From: Bacteroidales bacterium
GTDB lineage: Bacteria; Bacteroidota; Bacteroidia; Bacteroidales; UBA7960
Assembly (NCBI GenBank): GCA_007123065.1
Contig: SKSI01000099.1
Span: forward strand, 1 to 41,185
Direction of reading: 5' to 3'
Length of the DNA stretch: 41,185 nucleotides
Shown: piece by piece, positions 9,018 to 16,778 of the stretch
Numbering within the stretch: position 1 is the stretch's first letter
Layout of the letters: each line of letters begins with the position of its first letter
Made by a program: the position numbers and the translations under genes
The notes under the pieces: model-generated
Databases searched by the model: none
Told to the model about the DNA's origin: nothing
The model's input: the letters and a program-made list of their open reading frames with translations, nothing else

Positions 9018-9889
9018 TGCAAACCCTGCTCTCATTAAACGGAAATATCCTGAACCGGGAAGATTTTACCATTTCGCCCGCTAACAGAGCTTTTCGTTAT
9101 GGAGATGGCGTTTTTGAAACAATACGCGTGAGCAGCGGTTGCGTATTATGGGCTGAACACCATTTTGCAAGACTTTCTCATGCATCTGATATCTTACAGT
9201 TTATTCCGGACCAAAAATGGTCTCAGCAATTGCTGACAGACCACGTGTTACAACTCTGTAAGGCAAATAGGCACTCCGATGGAGATGCAAGGGTCAGATT
9301 ATCCATGTATCGGAACGAGGGCGGATACTATACACCACTTACAAATAAAGCCTCTGTTCTGATTGAATCGGAAGCGCTGGATCAAACCCATTTTTCTTTG
9401 AATACGAAAGGGATATCTGTTGATATCTTTTCTGAAATTCCTAAAGCATACAACACCCTTTCCGCACTAAAAAGCACAAACGCTCAAATCTATGTTCTGG
9501 CAGGTATCCATAAACGAAACAAAGGGATTGGAGATGCAATCCTTTTGAACCAGGAAGGAAGGATAGCTGAAGCCACTGCATCAAACTTATTTGTTGTTCA
9601 AAACGACAAGCTGATAACACCATCTCTTTCTGAAGCTTGCGTAGACGGTGTGATGAGAAAAATAATCATTCAACTCGCGCGTGAAAATGGATTTGCTGTA
9701 AAAGAAACATCAGTTACCACAGACCGGTTGCTGCTGGCAGATGAATTGTTGCTGACAAATGCCATTCAAGGCATCAGATGGGTCAGAAGCTTCAGAGAAA
9801 AACGATTTGGCAATCGCCTTGGAAACAAACTAACCGGCCTGCTGAACGATTATGCAGCAGAATACATAAGAAAAAAGACAGCCCGCTGA
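9017..9889 (+). CDS. Class IV aminotransferase (PLP fold type IV)
   Basis: The 290-aa enzyme belongs to the family of branched-chain aminotransferase, D-amino-acid aminotransferase and 4-amino-4-deoxychorismate lyase. It has FRYGDGVFETIRVSSG near the N-terminus, the PLP Lys in ALKSTNAQIYVLAG, and the signature EGRIAEATASNLFVV. These features do not separate ilvE-like from pabC-like activity. The N-terminal YGDGVFET and the length lean to aminodeoxychorismate lyase or a general type-IV aminotransferase. The ORF track starts at a TTG at 9014; the ATG at 9017 overlaps the protease stop and is the better start. It may be coupled to the upstream gene although no pathway links them. Confidence 0.85.
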   Translation: MQTLLSLNGNILNREDFTISPANRAFRYGDGVFETIRVSSGCVLWAEHHFARLSHASDILQFIPDQKWSQQLLTDHVLQLCKANRHSDGDARVRLSMYRNEGGYYTPLTNKASVLIESEALDQTHFSLNTKGISVDIFSEIPKAYNTLSALKSTNAQIYVLAGIHKRNKGIGDAILLNQEGRIAEATASNLFVVQNDKLITPSLSEACVDGVMRKIIIQLARENGFAVKETSVTTDRLLLADELLLTNAIQGIRWVRSFREKRFGNRLGNKLTGLLNDYAAEYIRKKTAR

Positions 9890-9943
9890 ACGGATGCAAA
9901 GTCTATTTTCGTAACTTAGCCTGAGTTCCGACAAAATCTTATT

Positions 9944-11071
9944 ATGATGATCCGATTGAAACTGTTGCCTGCACTGCTGATTTTCCCGGTATTATTGTGT
10001 GCCCAGATCACTGATCGGGATATGAGACAATCTCGCAATGCCTTTGCTGAAGGGATACGAAAAGGAGTTAATAACGACTTCGCTGATGCCCACGAACTGT
10101 TTAACAAAGCCATCCGGCTGGACTCTTTGTATAGTGAGGCCTATCTTTACAGAGGTCTTGCCCGGATCGAACTGGAACTTTTTGAGGCTGCCATTGATGA
10201 CTTCAGACAACTCATTCATCTGGAACATGATCTGGCATACCAGGCCATTTATTTTAGCGGCGTCGCACTGCTTGCATTGGATCGCTATCAGGAGGCACTC
10301 ATCCGTTTCAATGAAGCAGCAAGGCTCGATCCGGGTTTTTCATCATTCTTTCACCGGGGCAAAGCTTTCTTCTACCTGGAAAGATATGATGAAGCCTTGC
10401 AAGACTTTAATGTAAGTGACCGGCTGAATCCAGGTTATCCTGAAGTGCATTATTACCGGGGAAAAACTTACGCCAAAAAGGGACAACATGACAAAGCACT
10501 TGAAAACCTCCTGGATGCGAAACAAAGCTTTACCGGAAATCCTGAGTTTCATTATTTTCTTGGATCCGTACTTCAAAAAATGAATCGTACCGATGAAGCC
10601 GCCGGGCATCTGCAGATTGCTGAAGAAGCGTTTGGTAAATCAACATATCCGATAATTTCAAACCGGGATGACATCACAGGTGTAAATGATATCTTAACAC
10701 CCGAAGATGATTCAGCTACTGATGATATCGATCTCCCCATTGAACGCACTGCTGAGGAAAAGCCTGTTAAACCCGATATTGATGATTTAACTGAAGGTAT
10801 ATATGATACGGATCTTCAGGCTGTCTCGCTGCGCGGCCTGGGAGTGCAAATGGCATCTTATGCAGGCACTCACGAGCTTCTTGAGCATGCTGCAAGGTAT
10901 CAAAGGCAGTTCGGGCATCCTGCATTCATTGAAGTGGTTAAAATCAACAACAGGATCAGGTACCGACTTATCCTGGGGGTCTTTGAATCAAGGGATGAAG
11001 CTTTGATTTTGCGCGGAAGATTGAGAGACCAGGGCTTCCTCGACAGTTTCATTATCAGGTATTCCCAATAA
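9944..11071 (+). CDS. Exported TPR protein with C-terminal SPOR-like domain
   Basis: This 375-aa protein starts with a signal peptide (LLPALLIFPVLLCAQ). Five or so tetratricopeptide repeats follow from residue 30 to 215, for example ALLALDRYQEALIRFNEAARL and YLERYDEALQDFNVSDRLNP. An acidic linker rich in Asp and Pro (about 225-280) leads to a C-terminal SPOR-like domain. There, GLGVQMASYAGTHELLEHA and YRLILGVFESRDEALILRGR have the shape of peptidoglycan-binding SPOR repeats. It is probably a periplasmic scaffold acting at the cell wall or division site. No specific name is justified. It ends four bases before the convergent zupT with no terminator between them. Confidence 0.82.
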   Translation: MMIRLKLLPALLIFPVLLCAQITDRDMRQSRNAFAEGIRKGVNNDFADAHELFNKAIRLDSLYSEAYLYRGLARIELELFEAAIDDFRQLIHLEHDLAYQAIYFSGVALLALDRYQEALIRFNEAARLDPGFSSFFHRGKAFFYLERYDEALQDFNVSDRLNPGYPEVHYYRGKTYAKKGQHDKALENLLDAKQSFTGNPEFHYFLGSVLQKMNRTDEAAGHLQIAEEAFGKSTYPIISNRDDITGVNDILTPEDDSATDDIDLPIERTAEEKPVKPDIDDLTEGIYDTDLQAVSLRGLGVQMASYAGTHELLEHAARYQRQFGHPAFIEVVKINNRIRYRLILGVFESRDEALILRGRLRDQGFLDSFIIRYSQ

Positions 11072-11075
11072 AAAA

Positions 11076-11900
11076 TCACATAAAAAACACAAGACTTACT
11101 GCCATAAGAGCCATCCCTCCGGTAAGTCCGTATAAACTCAGATGGGGTTCTCCATACTCGCGTGCAGCCGGTAAAAGATTGTCGATAGAAATAAAGACCA
11201 TAATCCCCGCCACGGAAGCAAATAAAAAACCGAAAACAATTTCGTTCATAAAAGGCATCAGAATGAAAAAACCTATAACAGCGCCAAGAGGTTCTGCCAG
11301 TCCGGACAGAAAAGAATACATGAAAGCTTTTCTTTTGCTCCCGGTTGCGTAATGAATGGGAACTGAAATAGCGATCCCTTCAGGAATATTGTGCAAAGCA
11401 ATGGCAATGGCAATCGGCAACCCAAGCTTGATATCCTGCATCGCTGCGAGAAAGGTTACCAGACCTTCCGGAAAATTATGGATGGTGATCGCCAATGCCG
11501 ACATAACTCCCATACGGTAAAGCCTTTTGTTCTTCATTGCCTCCTGATCGTGTATTTGCTCCACACGTTTCAGCTCATGAGGGTTTTCAAAAGCAGGCAC
11601 AAGCTTGTCGATGATTGCTATCAGCAACATACCCGAGAAAAAAGCAACAACGGTCATCAAGTATCCCGCCTGTATTCCCATCTCTCCGCTTAGAATATCT
11701 TTTGCTTTTGGAAATATCTCAACAAAGGAAAGATAAATCATCACACCGGCTGAAAAACCCAGGGCAATCGACAGGAATTTGGTATTGGTTCTTTTGGCGA
11801 AAAAGGCTATTGCACTGCCAATTCCCGTTGAAAGTCCCGCAAAAAGGGTCAGACCGAAGGCGATCAGGATTTGATTAGTGCTGCCAAAAGCTTCTAGCAT
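11076..11900 (-). CDS. zupT: ZIP family metal transporter ZupT
   Basis: The 274-aa membrane protein has about eight hydrophobic segments and the two ZIP metal motifs: HNFPEGLVTFLAAM (HNxxEG) and LHNIPEGIAISVPI (HNIPEGxA). The cytosolic loop HELKRVEQIHDQEAMKNKR separates helices 3 and 4. ZupT imports Zn2+, Fe2+ and other divalent metals in characterised species. It is the last gene of the long minus-strand hydrogenase run, 26 bases after the Rrf2 regulator. Iron supply to the hydrogenase is an attractive idea but rests on position only. The start codon ATG gives a normal N-terminus. Confidence 0.93.
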   Translation of the reverse strand: MLEAFGSTNQILIAFGLTLFAGLSTGIGSAIAFFAKRTNTKFLSIALGFSAGVMIYLSFVEIFPKAKDILSGEMGIQAGYLMTVVAFFSGMLLIAIIDKLVPAFENPHELKRVEQIHDQEAMKNKRLYRMGVMSALAITIHNFPEGLVTFLAAMQDIKLGLPIAIAIALHNIPEGIAISVPIHYATGSKRKAFMYSFLSGLAEPLGAVIGFFILMPFMNEIVFGFLFASVAGIMVFISIDNLLPAAREYGEPHLSLYGLTGGMALMAVSLVFFM

Positions 11901-11926
11901 AAGGAATAGTCAATTAGAGCGTTCAA

Positions 11927-12337
11927 TCACGTACGTGCAACAAAATCCTCCAGGGTCTGCTCCTGGAAATATCGCTTGAATTGCATAGTTACATCAGTAA
12001 CCAGTCCATTCATCAGACATTTGTTAAACGGACATATCTGACGATCCAAAGGACATTCGGGTACATCTATTTTACCTTCAATGGCTTCATAAAGCTCTAA
12101 AATGCTGATCTGATCAGGCGGTTTGCTAAGTATAAAGCCACCACTCGGACCTCTCACTGATTTTAAAAAATTATGTTTTACCAGCTGTTGAAGAACTTTA
12201 GCCAGGTGGTTCTTTGATGCACCCATCTCACTGGCGATGCTGTTCACGTTCACGTGAGTTTTAGACTTGGATATCAACACCATGGCATGCAATGCCAGTG
12301 ATGCTGCTTCCGAAAAATGAACAAGTTTAGCCATCAT
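11927..12337 (-). CDS. Rrf2 family regulator with cysteine cluster
   Basis: The 136-aa protein has the Rrf2 winged helix (ASEMGASKNHLAKVLQQLVKHNFLKSVRGPSGGFILS), the same layout as IscR, NsrR and RsrR. Three cysteines follow the DNA-binding part in ECPLDRQICPFNKC (spacing C-x6-C-x4-C), where this family binds an Fe-S cluster. It could therefore respond to iron-sulfur state, oxygen or NO. It lies 18 bases downstream of the two TM1266-like genes and before zupT, so it may regulate the hydrogenase maturation genes, metal uptake or its own unit. The target is unknown. Two ATGs in tandem give an uncertain first residue. Confidence 0.92.
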   Translation of the reverse strand: MMAKLVHFSEAASLALHAMVLISKSKTHVNVNSIASEMGASKNHLAKVLQQLVKHNFLKSVRGPSGGFILSKPPDQISILELYEAIEGKIDVPECPLDRQICPFNKCLMNGLVTDVTMQFKRYFQEQTLEDFVART

Positions 12338-12355
12338 TAATTGTTTTTATAATCA

Positions 12356-12607
12356 TCAGAAGACCATTTTTTGGACCTTTACACCATCAAGTGCCCACAG
12401 CTCGTTCTCCAGACGCAAACATTCATCCGGATTGCCTGTAAGTTCCAGCAATATGATCCCGCAATCCTTACATAAATTCGTATCAGGGGTATGCAAACCC
12501 AGTCGCGTCCTGATCGAACAGCCATACTTTGTGAGCACTTCCTGAACCTTACGGGCAGCATCGCCCCTGGTTTGTACATGAACACCTAAAATCCTGATTT
12601 CAGACAT
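12356..12607 (-). CDS. TM1266-like hydrogenase-associated protein, copy B
   Basis: This 83-aa protein resembles the TM1266 family (TIGR03959, a putative regulator of the iron-only hydrogenase system), which has an ACT-like beta-alpha-beta fold and is usually encoded beside hydG. The layout is ILGVHVQTRGDAARKVQEVL, then IRTRLGLHTPD, then ILLELTGNPDECLRLENELWAL and a final VQKMVF strand. It also has cysteines in CKDCGIILL not found in copy A. It is 11 bases downstream of copy A and clearly a paralog. The biochemical role of the family is unknown. Confidence 0.8.
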   Translation of the reverse strand: MSEIRILGVHVQTRGDAARKVQEVLTKYGCSIRTRLGLHTPDTNLCKDCGIILLELTGNPDECLRLENELWALDGVKVQKMVF

Positions 12608-12618
12608 CTTGATATAGT

Positions 12619-12885
12619 TTACTTGAACATATAGTCAAAGGATATTTTTTTTACTTCCACGCCACCGACCTCAGCAAGTTCAGACTCCAGCTGTTGCCAT
12701 TTCTCAGGATCTCCCTGAAGAATAAGTACAATGGTTCCTACCCTGCTACAAACGGTTTCTGAGAGTTCGTGAAAACCAAGCCGGGTTCTGATCACATCCG
12801 CATGTTTGCTTAACACTTCCTGGGTGCGACCGGCCTCTTTGATCCGGTCAAATACCAGTATACCTAAAATGATAGTCTTTTGCAT
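12619..12885 (-). CDS. TM1266-like hydrogenase-associated protein, copy A
   Basis: The 88-aa protein shares the TM1266 layout: IILGILVFDRIKEAGRTQEVL, IRTRLGFHELS, IVLILQGDPEKWQQLESEL and a C-terminal VEVKKISF strand. Relative to copy B, the segments after the first helix line up without gaps (IRTRLGxH is identical). It sits 11 bases after the hydG stop on the same strand, the usual place for this family. The fold resembles ACT domains, so ligand sensing is plausible but unproven. It is not an enzyme by any visible motif. Confidence 0.84.
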   Translation of the reverse strand: MQKTIILGILVFDRIKEAGRTQEVLSKHADVIRTRLGFHELSETVCSRVGTIVLILQGDPEKWQQLESELAEVGGVEVKKISFDYMFK

Positions 12886-12896
12886 GGTTCATATCT

Positions 12897-14324
12897 TTAA
12901 AAGTACAAATCCCTTTTACCGGTTTTAATTTGCTCAATTTTCTTTTTAAGGCTTTCGACCCTTTGATCTTTAGCCAAATCGGTGAGTTTTTCGTTTATTA
13001 GGGCATATCCTTTTTCACGGGTATCCCCAGAAGCATAATCTTCAAGGTATTCAGCCATTGTAAGCAGCGCATTAGGCGTACAGTATCGTTTGATGAAACC
13101 CGGAACAGAGAACTCCATAAAATGCTCCCCCGTGCGTCCTAGACGATAACAAGCGGTACAGAAAGAGGGAATATAACCCTTGTTTATCAGTTCATCCATG
13201 ATCTCTGACAATGAACGGTTGTCATTAATCTGAAACTGTCCCTTGCTTAAATCCTGAGTTTCTCTTTTGCCTTTTGAATAACCACCAAGCTCCAGGTTTG
13301 TACCACCGTCGATCTGAGATACACCAAATCTGAGGATCTGGTCCCTCGTATGCGCAGGTTCACGAGCGGTAAGGATCATGCCTGTATAAGGAACAGCGAG
13401 ACGCAAAACAGAAACCAGACGGATGAATTCTTCATCAGAAACCAGGTGGTCTTTTGAAATATCAAGTGATAGAGCGTTCTGGATCCTGGGAAAAGAGATT
13501 GTATGAGGACCTACGTTATAGACTGCTTCAAAGTGGTTCACGTGCCTGACCAGCCCCATCACCTCAAATCGCCAGTCGTACAAACCAAACAAGGCACCGA
13601 TTCCCACATCATCTATCCCCGCCTCCTGGGCTCTGTCAAGCGATGTAAGGCGCCATTCATAATTGCGTTTCAGACCTCCCAGATGCACTTTCTCATAGGT
13701 TGGCTTATGATAGGTTTCCTGGAAAATCTGGTATGTACCGATGCCTGCATCCTTCACCTTCCGGAAGCCAGGAATGTCAAAAGGAGCGGCATTGATATTT
13801 ACCCTCCTGATCTCTCCGTTGCCATGCTTCACCCCATAAACTACCCTGACCGTTTCTGCAATGAAGTCAGCCGAATACTTGGGATGTTCTCCATAAACCA
13901 GAATGAGACGCTTGTGCCCCTGATCAACAAGAGCAGTGGCTTCTACCTTTAATTCATCGGTATTCAGGGTGATTCTTTTGACATCTTTGTTGGTAGACCT
14001 GAAACCACAGTACTGACAGTTATTGGTACACAAATCACCCACATAAAGCGGGGCAAACAACACAATGCGTTCTCCGTAAACCCGTTCCTTGAGAGTTCTT
14101 GCGCCATCCTTGATCTCCTCTATCAGCTCCGGATCAGTAGCATTCAGCAACACCGCAGTTTCTTCCAATGAAAGCCTTTTTTTATCCAATGAAGCCTGGA
14201 TCACTTCGCGCACCCTGATCTTGTCAGCCTTTACATGATTGATGTAATCCCAGATCTCATCAGCATCAATAAACGGCTGCATCCTTTTATCCGGAATACG
14301 ATATTTTTCAGGAGAATAAATCAT
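12897..14324 (-). CDS. hydG: [FeFe]-hydrogenase maturase HydG
   Basis: HydG is a radical SAM tyrosine lyase that makes the CO and CN ligands (an Fe(CO)2(CN)-cysteine synthon) for the H-cluster. The 475-aa protein has the SAM cluster motif C99-x3-C103-x2-C106 (CTNNCQYCGF) and the auxiliary cluster motif CTAC followed 22 residues later by Cys, exactly the HydG CX2CX22C pattern, which separates it from ThiH. MNxxPFD-like NINAAPFDIPGFRKVKDAG and YQIFQETYHKPTYEKVH are also HydG-typical. It has its own -7 box 27 bases upstream, although it sits in the same-direction run. HydE and HydF, the other maturases, are not in the window. Confidence 0.97.
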   Translation of the reverse strand: MIYSPEKYRIPDKRMQPFIDADEIWDYINHVKADKIRVREVIQASLDKKRLSLEETAVLLNATDPELIEEIKDGARTLKERVYGERIVLFAPLYVGDLCTNNCQYCGFRSTNKDVKRITLNTDELKVEATALVDQGHKRLILVYGEHPKYSADFIAETVRVVYGVKHGNGEIRRVNINAAPFDIPGFRKVKDAGIGTYQIFQETYHKPTYEKVHLGGLKRNYEWRLTSLDRAQEAGIDDVGIGALFGLYDWRFEVMGLVRHVNHFEAVYNVGPHTISFPRIQNALSLDISKDHLVSDEEFIRLVSVLRLAVPYTGMILTAREPAHTRDQILRFGVSQIDGGTNLELGGYSKGKRETQDLSKGQFQINDNRSLSEIMDELINKGYIPSFCTACYRLGRTGEHFMEFSVPGFIKRYCTPNALLTMAEYLEDYASGDTREKGYALINEKLTDLAKDQRVESLKKKIEQIKTGKRDLYF

Positions 14325-14350
14325 TATTCAGGTATTTGCTATATTTTTTA

Positions 14351-14358
14351 CAAAATTA
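14351..14358 (-). promoter_or_regulatory. hydG promoter, -7 box
   Basis: The minus strand reads TAATTTTG, an exact TAnnTTTG match whose downstream end is 27 bases before the hydG ATG, in the 45-base gap after the metallohydrolase gene. This would allow the maturation genes to be made independently of the hydABC transcript. Confidence 0.5.
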
Positions 14359-14369
14359 GCAAAACTTTC

Positions 14370-15158
14370 TCACACATGCACCTTTAATCCGTCAAAAGCG
14401 AGAAATACGTTCTCAGGCAAACCGGCCTGTATACTTTCGTGCAGGCCCATGAAATGGCTCAGATGGGTAATGTAGGCAGTCTCCGGTTTTAGTTCCCTGA
14501 TGATATCCAAAGCTTCATCCAATGAGAAATGGGAAATATGGGGAGATTTTCTCAGTGCGTTGATAACCAAAACCCTGGAGCCGATAATTTTTTTCTTTTC
14601 CTCATCAGAGATAAAGCTGGCATCTGTGATGTAGGTAAAGTCATTCATGCGAAACCCGAAAACGGGTAATTTATGGTGCAGCACTTCAATGGGAGTGAAT
14701 TCAAAGCCATTAATTCCAAAGGGTTTATTTTCAATCACATGAAATTGCAATTGAGGCGCGCCAAAAAATCTCTTTTCCGTAAGGATATAAGGAAACTCTT
14801 TATTGACGGAGTCGATCACTTTTTCAGTGGCATAAATGTCAACAGTTTTATTCAGCACATAATTGAAGGCACGCACATCGTCGAGACCTGCAATATGGTC
14901 GCGGTGCCCGTGTGTAAACAGAATGGCTGATATATCCTCAACCTTTTCCCGAATCATTTGATAACGGAAATCGGGTCCGCAATCAATCACGAAATTGTCG
15001 TCCCCGACCTGAATCATCACCGAAGTACGCAGTCGCTGATCACGCGCATCTGCACTCTTACAAACCTTGCAGTCGCAAGCCACAACCGGCACGCCGGTTG
15101 AAGTTCCGGTGCCGAGAAAGGTGATGGTGATCGGTTTCTTATTTGTCATGGGATCCAT
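14370..15158 (-). CDS. PhnP-like metallo-beta-lactamase fold phosphodiesterase
   Basis: The 262-aa protein has the catalytic metal motif HxHxDH in FTHGHRDHIAGLDD, an upstream GTGTSTGVP strand-loop, and later histidines in VLHHKLPVFGF and ITHLSHFMG. The stretch ACDCKVC near the N-terminus matches the structural zinc cysteines of PhnP, whose family cleaves cyclic phosphodiesters. The 2-bp-scale packing with the RibF-like gene upstream (11 bases) and hydG downstream (45 bases) places it inside the hydrogenase run, but no hydrogenase role is known for the family. The start could also be the ATG four codons in (MTNKK). Confidence 0.87.
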   Translation of the reverse strand: MDPMTNKKPITITFLGTGTSTGVPVVACDCKVCKSADARDQRLRTSVMIQVGDDNFVIDCGPDFRYQMIREKVEDISAILFTHGHRDHIAGLDDVRAFNYVLNKTVDIYATEKVIDSVNKEFPYILTEKRFFGAPQLQFHVIENKPFGINGFEFTPIEVLHHKLPVFGFRMNDFTYITDASFISDEEKKKIIGSRVLVINALRKSPHISHFSLDEALDIIRELKPETAYITHLSHFMGLHESIQAGLPENVFLAFDGLKVHV

Positions 15159-15169
15159 GTGCTCATTGT

Positions 15170-16090
15170 TTAATAAATCAGGTCTTCAACCATTTCGCGT
15201 GCTTCTTCCAAAACCTGGTCTGCCATCACTCCATTACCAAATGGGTTGCCAGACCAAACCAGTTTATAAAGATATAGTGTGCCTTCCTTTCCGTGGGGAT
15301 CGACCTTGTCATAAATCAACTGGTTCAGCAGTTTTTTGTTACCGAGATCGTCTTGCAGAATAAAACTCATGGCTTTCAAACAGCTGCCATCAACAAAAAG
15401 ATTGCCGGCATAGATGCCTGTAGGGGGAATCAGCTTCTCTACGGTAGTAATTTCAATACCCACGGGCGGTTCTCTGAAGCTGTCGTGGATTTGTCCATCG
15501 GCATACAGCGAGCCTTTTACAATGTATTGGTGATCAAGATATGCATTGGCCCTTTGTATGTTGCCATCCTTGAGTGCTTTTCGGATTTTTGTTGAGCTTA
15601 CTGTTTCATTCTCGATCAGTTTCAATGGTATCTCCTCCACCTTAAAGTCCATATCCCGGCTTAAACCGTGCAAATAGGAATAATCTCCTTCTCTGGCGTG
15701 ACCAAAATGGTGGTTATGTCCAACTACCACAACTTTTGCCATAAGATCACCAATCAGCATAGTTGTTACAAAATCGCGGGAGCTGGTTTTGCTGAATTCA
15801 AGCGTAAAAGGGATGATTATCAGGTTATCCAGCCCCGCTTTACGCAGTAGCTCAATTTTTTCATCTTGCGAATTAATCAATTTCAGATCTTTTTGATCAG
15901 GGTAGAGAACTTTGCGTGGATGCGGATCAAAGGTGATCAAAACCGACTCGCCATCAATTTCATCAGCAATTTCATTCAAACGGTTGATGATCAATTTATG
16001 TCCGATATGCACCCCGTCAAAGGAGCCGGTTGTAACAACTGCATTTTTAATCTTACCGGCAGCTTCGGCAGTGTGATGGTATACATTCAT
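15170..16090 (-). CDS. RibF-like FAD synthetase with degenerate riboflavin kinase domain
   Basis: RibF normally phosphorylates riboflavin to FMN (C-terminal domain) and adenylates FMN to FAD (N-terminal domain). The N-terminal adenylyltransferase part looks intact: GSFDGVHIGHKL (22-33), TFDPHPRKVL (53-62), VGHNHHFGHAREGD (123-136) and VSSTKIRKAL (164-173). In the kinase part, the ATP/Mg motif GRxIGFPTAN that should precede KLIPPTGIYAG is absent: residues 200-218 read as SFREPPVGIEITTV. The C-terminal conserved acidic stretch (RxExKF-like) is also not seen. The 306-aa length is near normal. It lies between rex and the metallohydrolase in the hydrogenase run and may be a specialised paralog rather than the housekeeping RibF. 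Confidence 0.85.
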   Translation of the reverse strand: MNVYHHTAEAAGKIKNAVVTTGSFDGVHIGHKLIINRLNEIADEIDGESVLITFDPHPRKVLYPDQKDLKLINSQDEKIELLRKAGLDNLIIIPFTLEFSKTSSRDFVTTMLIGDLMAKVVVVGHNHHFGHAREGDYSYLHGLSRDMDFKVEEIPLKLIENETVSSTKIRKALKDGNIQRANAYLDHQYIVKGSLYADGQIHDSFREPPVGIEITTVEKLIPPTGIYAGNLFVDGSCLKAMSFILQDDLGNKKLLNQLIYDKVDPHGKEGTLYLYKLVWSGNPFGNGVMADQVLEEAREMVEDLIY

Positions 16091-16119
16091 AATTGAAATT
16101 TTTTCTTTTTCGCAGGATT

Positions 16120-16752
16120 CTATTTTGATTTCACAAGGTATGCCAGTTTTTCAAGGGAGGTGATGATATCATATTCTTCGAGATAAATATCATCCGGGAC
16201 AGTCAGCGGAACAGATGTATAATTTAAAAGGCCTTTGATGCCGCAATCCAAAAGGTGTTTTGCTACTTCATGAGCAGCTTCAGGTGAAACAGTCAGTATG
16301 GCAATGGGAGATTGTTCTTCTTCAATTACGGATTGAACGTCTTTGATGTGATGGCAAGGGATCCCTGCTATGATCCGGTCTGTTTTTTGCGGGTCATTAT
16401 CAAAAGCTGCTACAATGCTCAGCTTATCCCGCTTACCGGAAAAATAGCTTGTAATGGCTCTTCCAAGGTTTCCCATCCCGACGATGATTACTTTTTGCCC
16501 ATCACTGCTGTCTATAATTTTCCCTATCAGGGCAACAAGATCTTTAATGACATAGCCTTTGCTCTGACTTCCTGAATAACCGATCAACATCAGATCCCGC
16601 CGAACCTGAACCGGCGTAAGGTTCATCATTCGGGCAAGCTCGTGCGAATAAATATTGGTTTTTCCTTCCCGTATGCTGTTGTATAAAATCCGCCGGTATT
16701 GACTAAGGCGTTCAATTGTTTTACCTGGAAGCTCTGACAATTTTTCTTTCAT
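16120..16752 (-). CDS. rex: NADH-sensing repressor Rex
   Basis: Rex represses fermentation and hydrogenase genes when NADH/NAD+ is low and leaves DNA when NADH rises. The 210-aa protein has the expected layout: a winged helix at residues 1-80 (YSHELARMMNLTPVQVRRDL, YSGSQSKGYVIKDL), a Rossmann NAD domain starting VIIVGMGNLGRAITSY, and a C-terminal swapped helix. FDNDPQKTDRIIAGIP and LTVSPEAAHEVAKHL are typical. It is encoded in the middle of the hydrogenase run, 26 bases after the hybrid kinase, so it probably controls the unit that contains it. Candidate operators lie in the hydC/thioredoxin-like divergent region. Confidence 0.96.
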   Translation of the reverse strand: MKEKLSELPGKTIERLSQYRRILYNSIREGKTNIYSHELARMMNLTPVQVRRDLMLIGYSGSQSKGYVIKDLVALIGKIIDSSDGQKVIIVGMGNLGRAITSYFSGKRDKLSIVAAFDNDPQKTDRIIAGIPCHHIKDVQSVIEEEQSPIAILTVSPEAAHEVAKHLLDCGIKGLLNYTSVPLTVPDDIYLEEYDIITSLEKLAYLVKSK

Positions 16753-16778
16753 ATTTATGATTTGAAATGGTTGCTATT

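Noticed and set aside
13503-13952. 149-aa ORF on the plus strand inside hydG
   Set aside because: It lies entirely opposite a well-conserved maturase, shows no domain features and has no promoter; it is a frame shadow.
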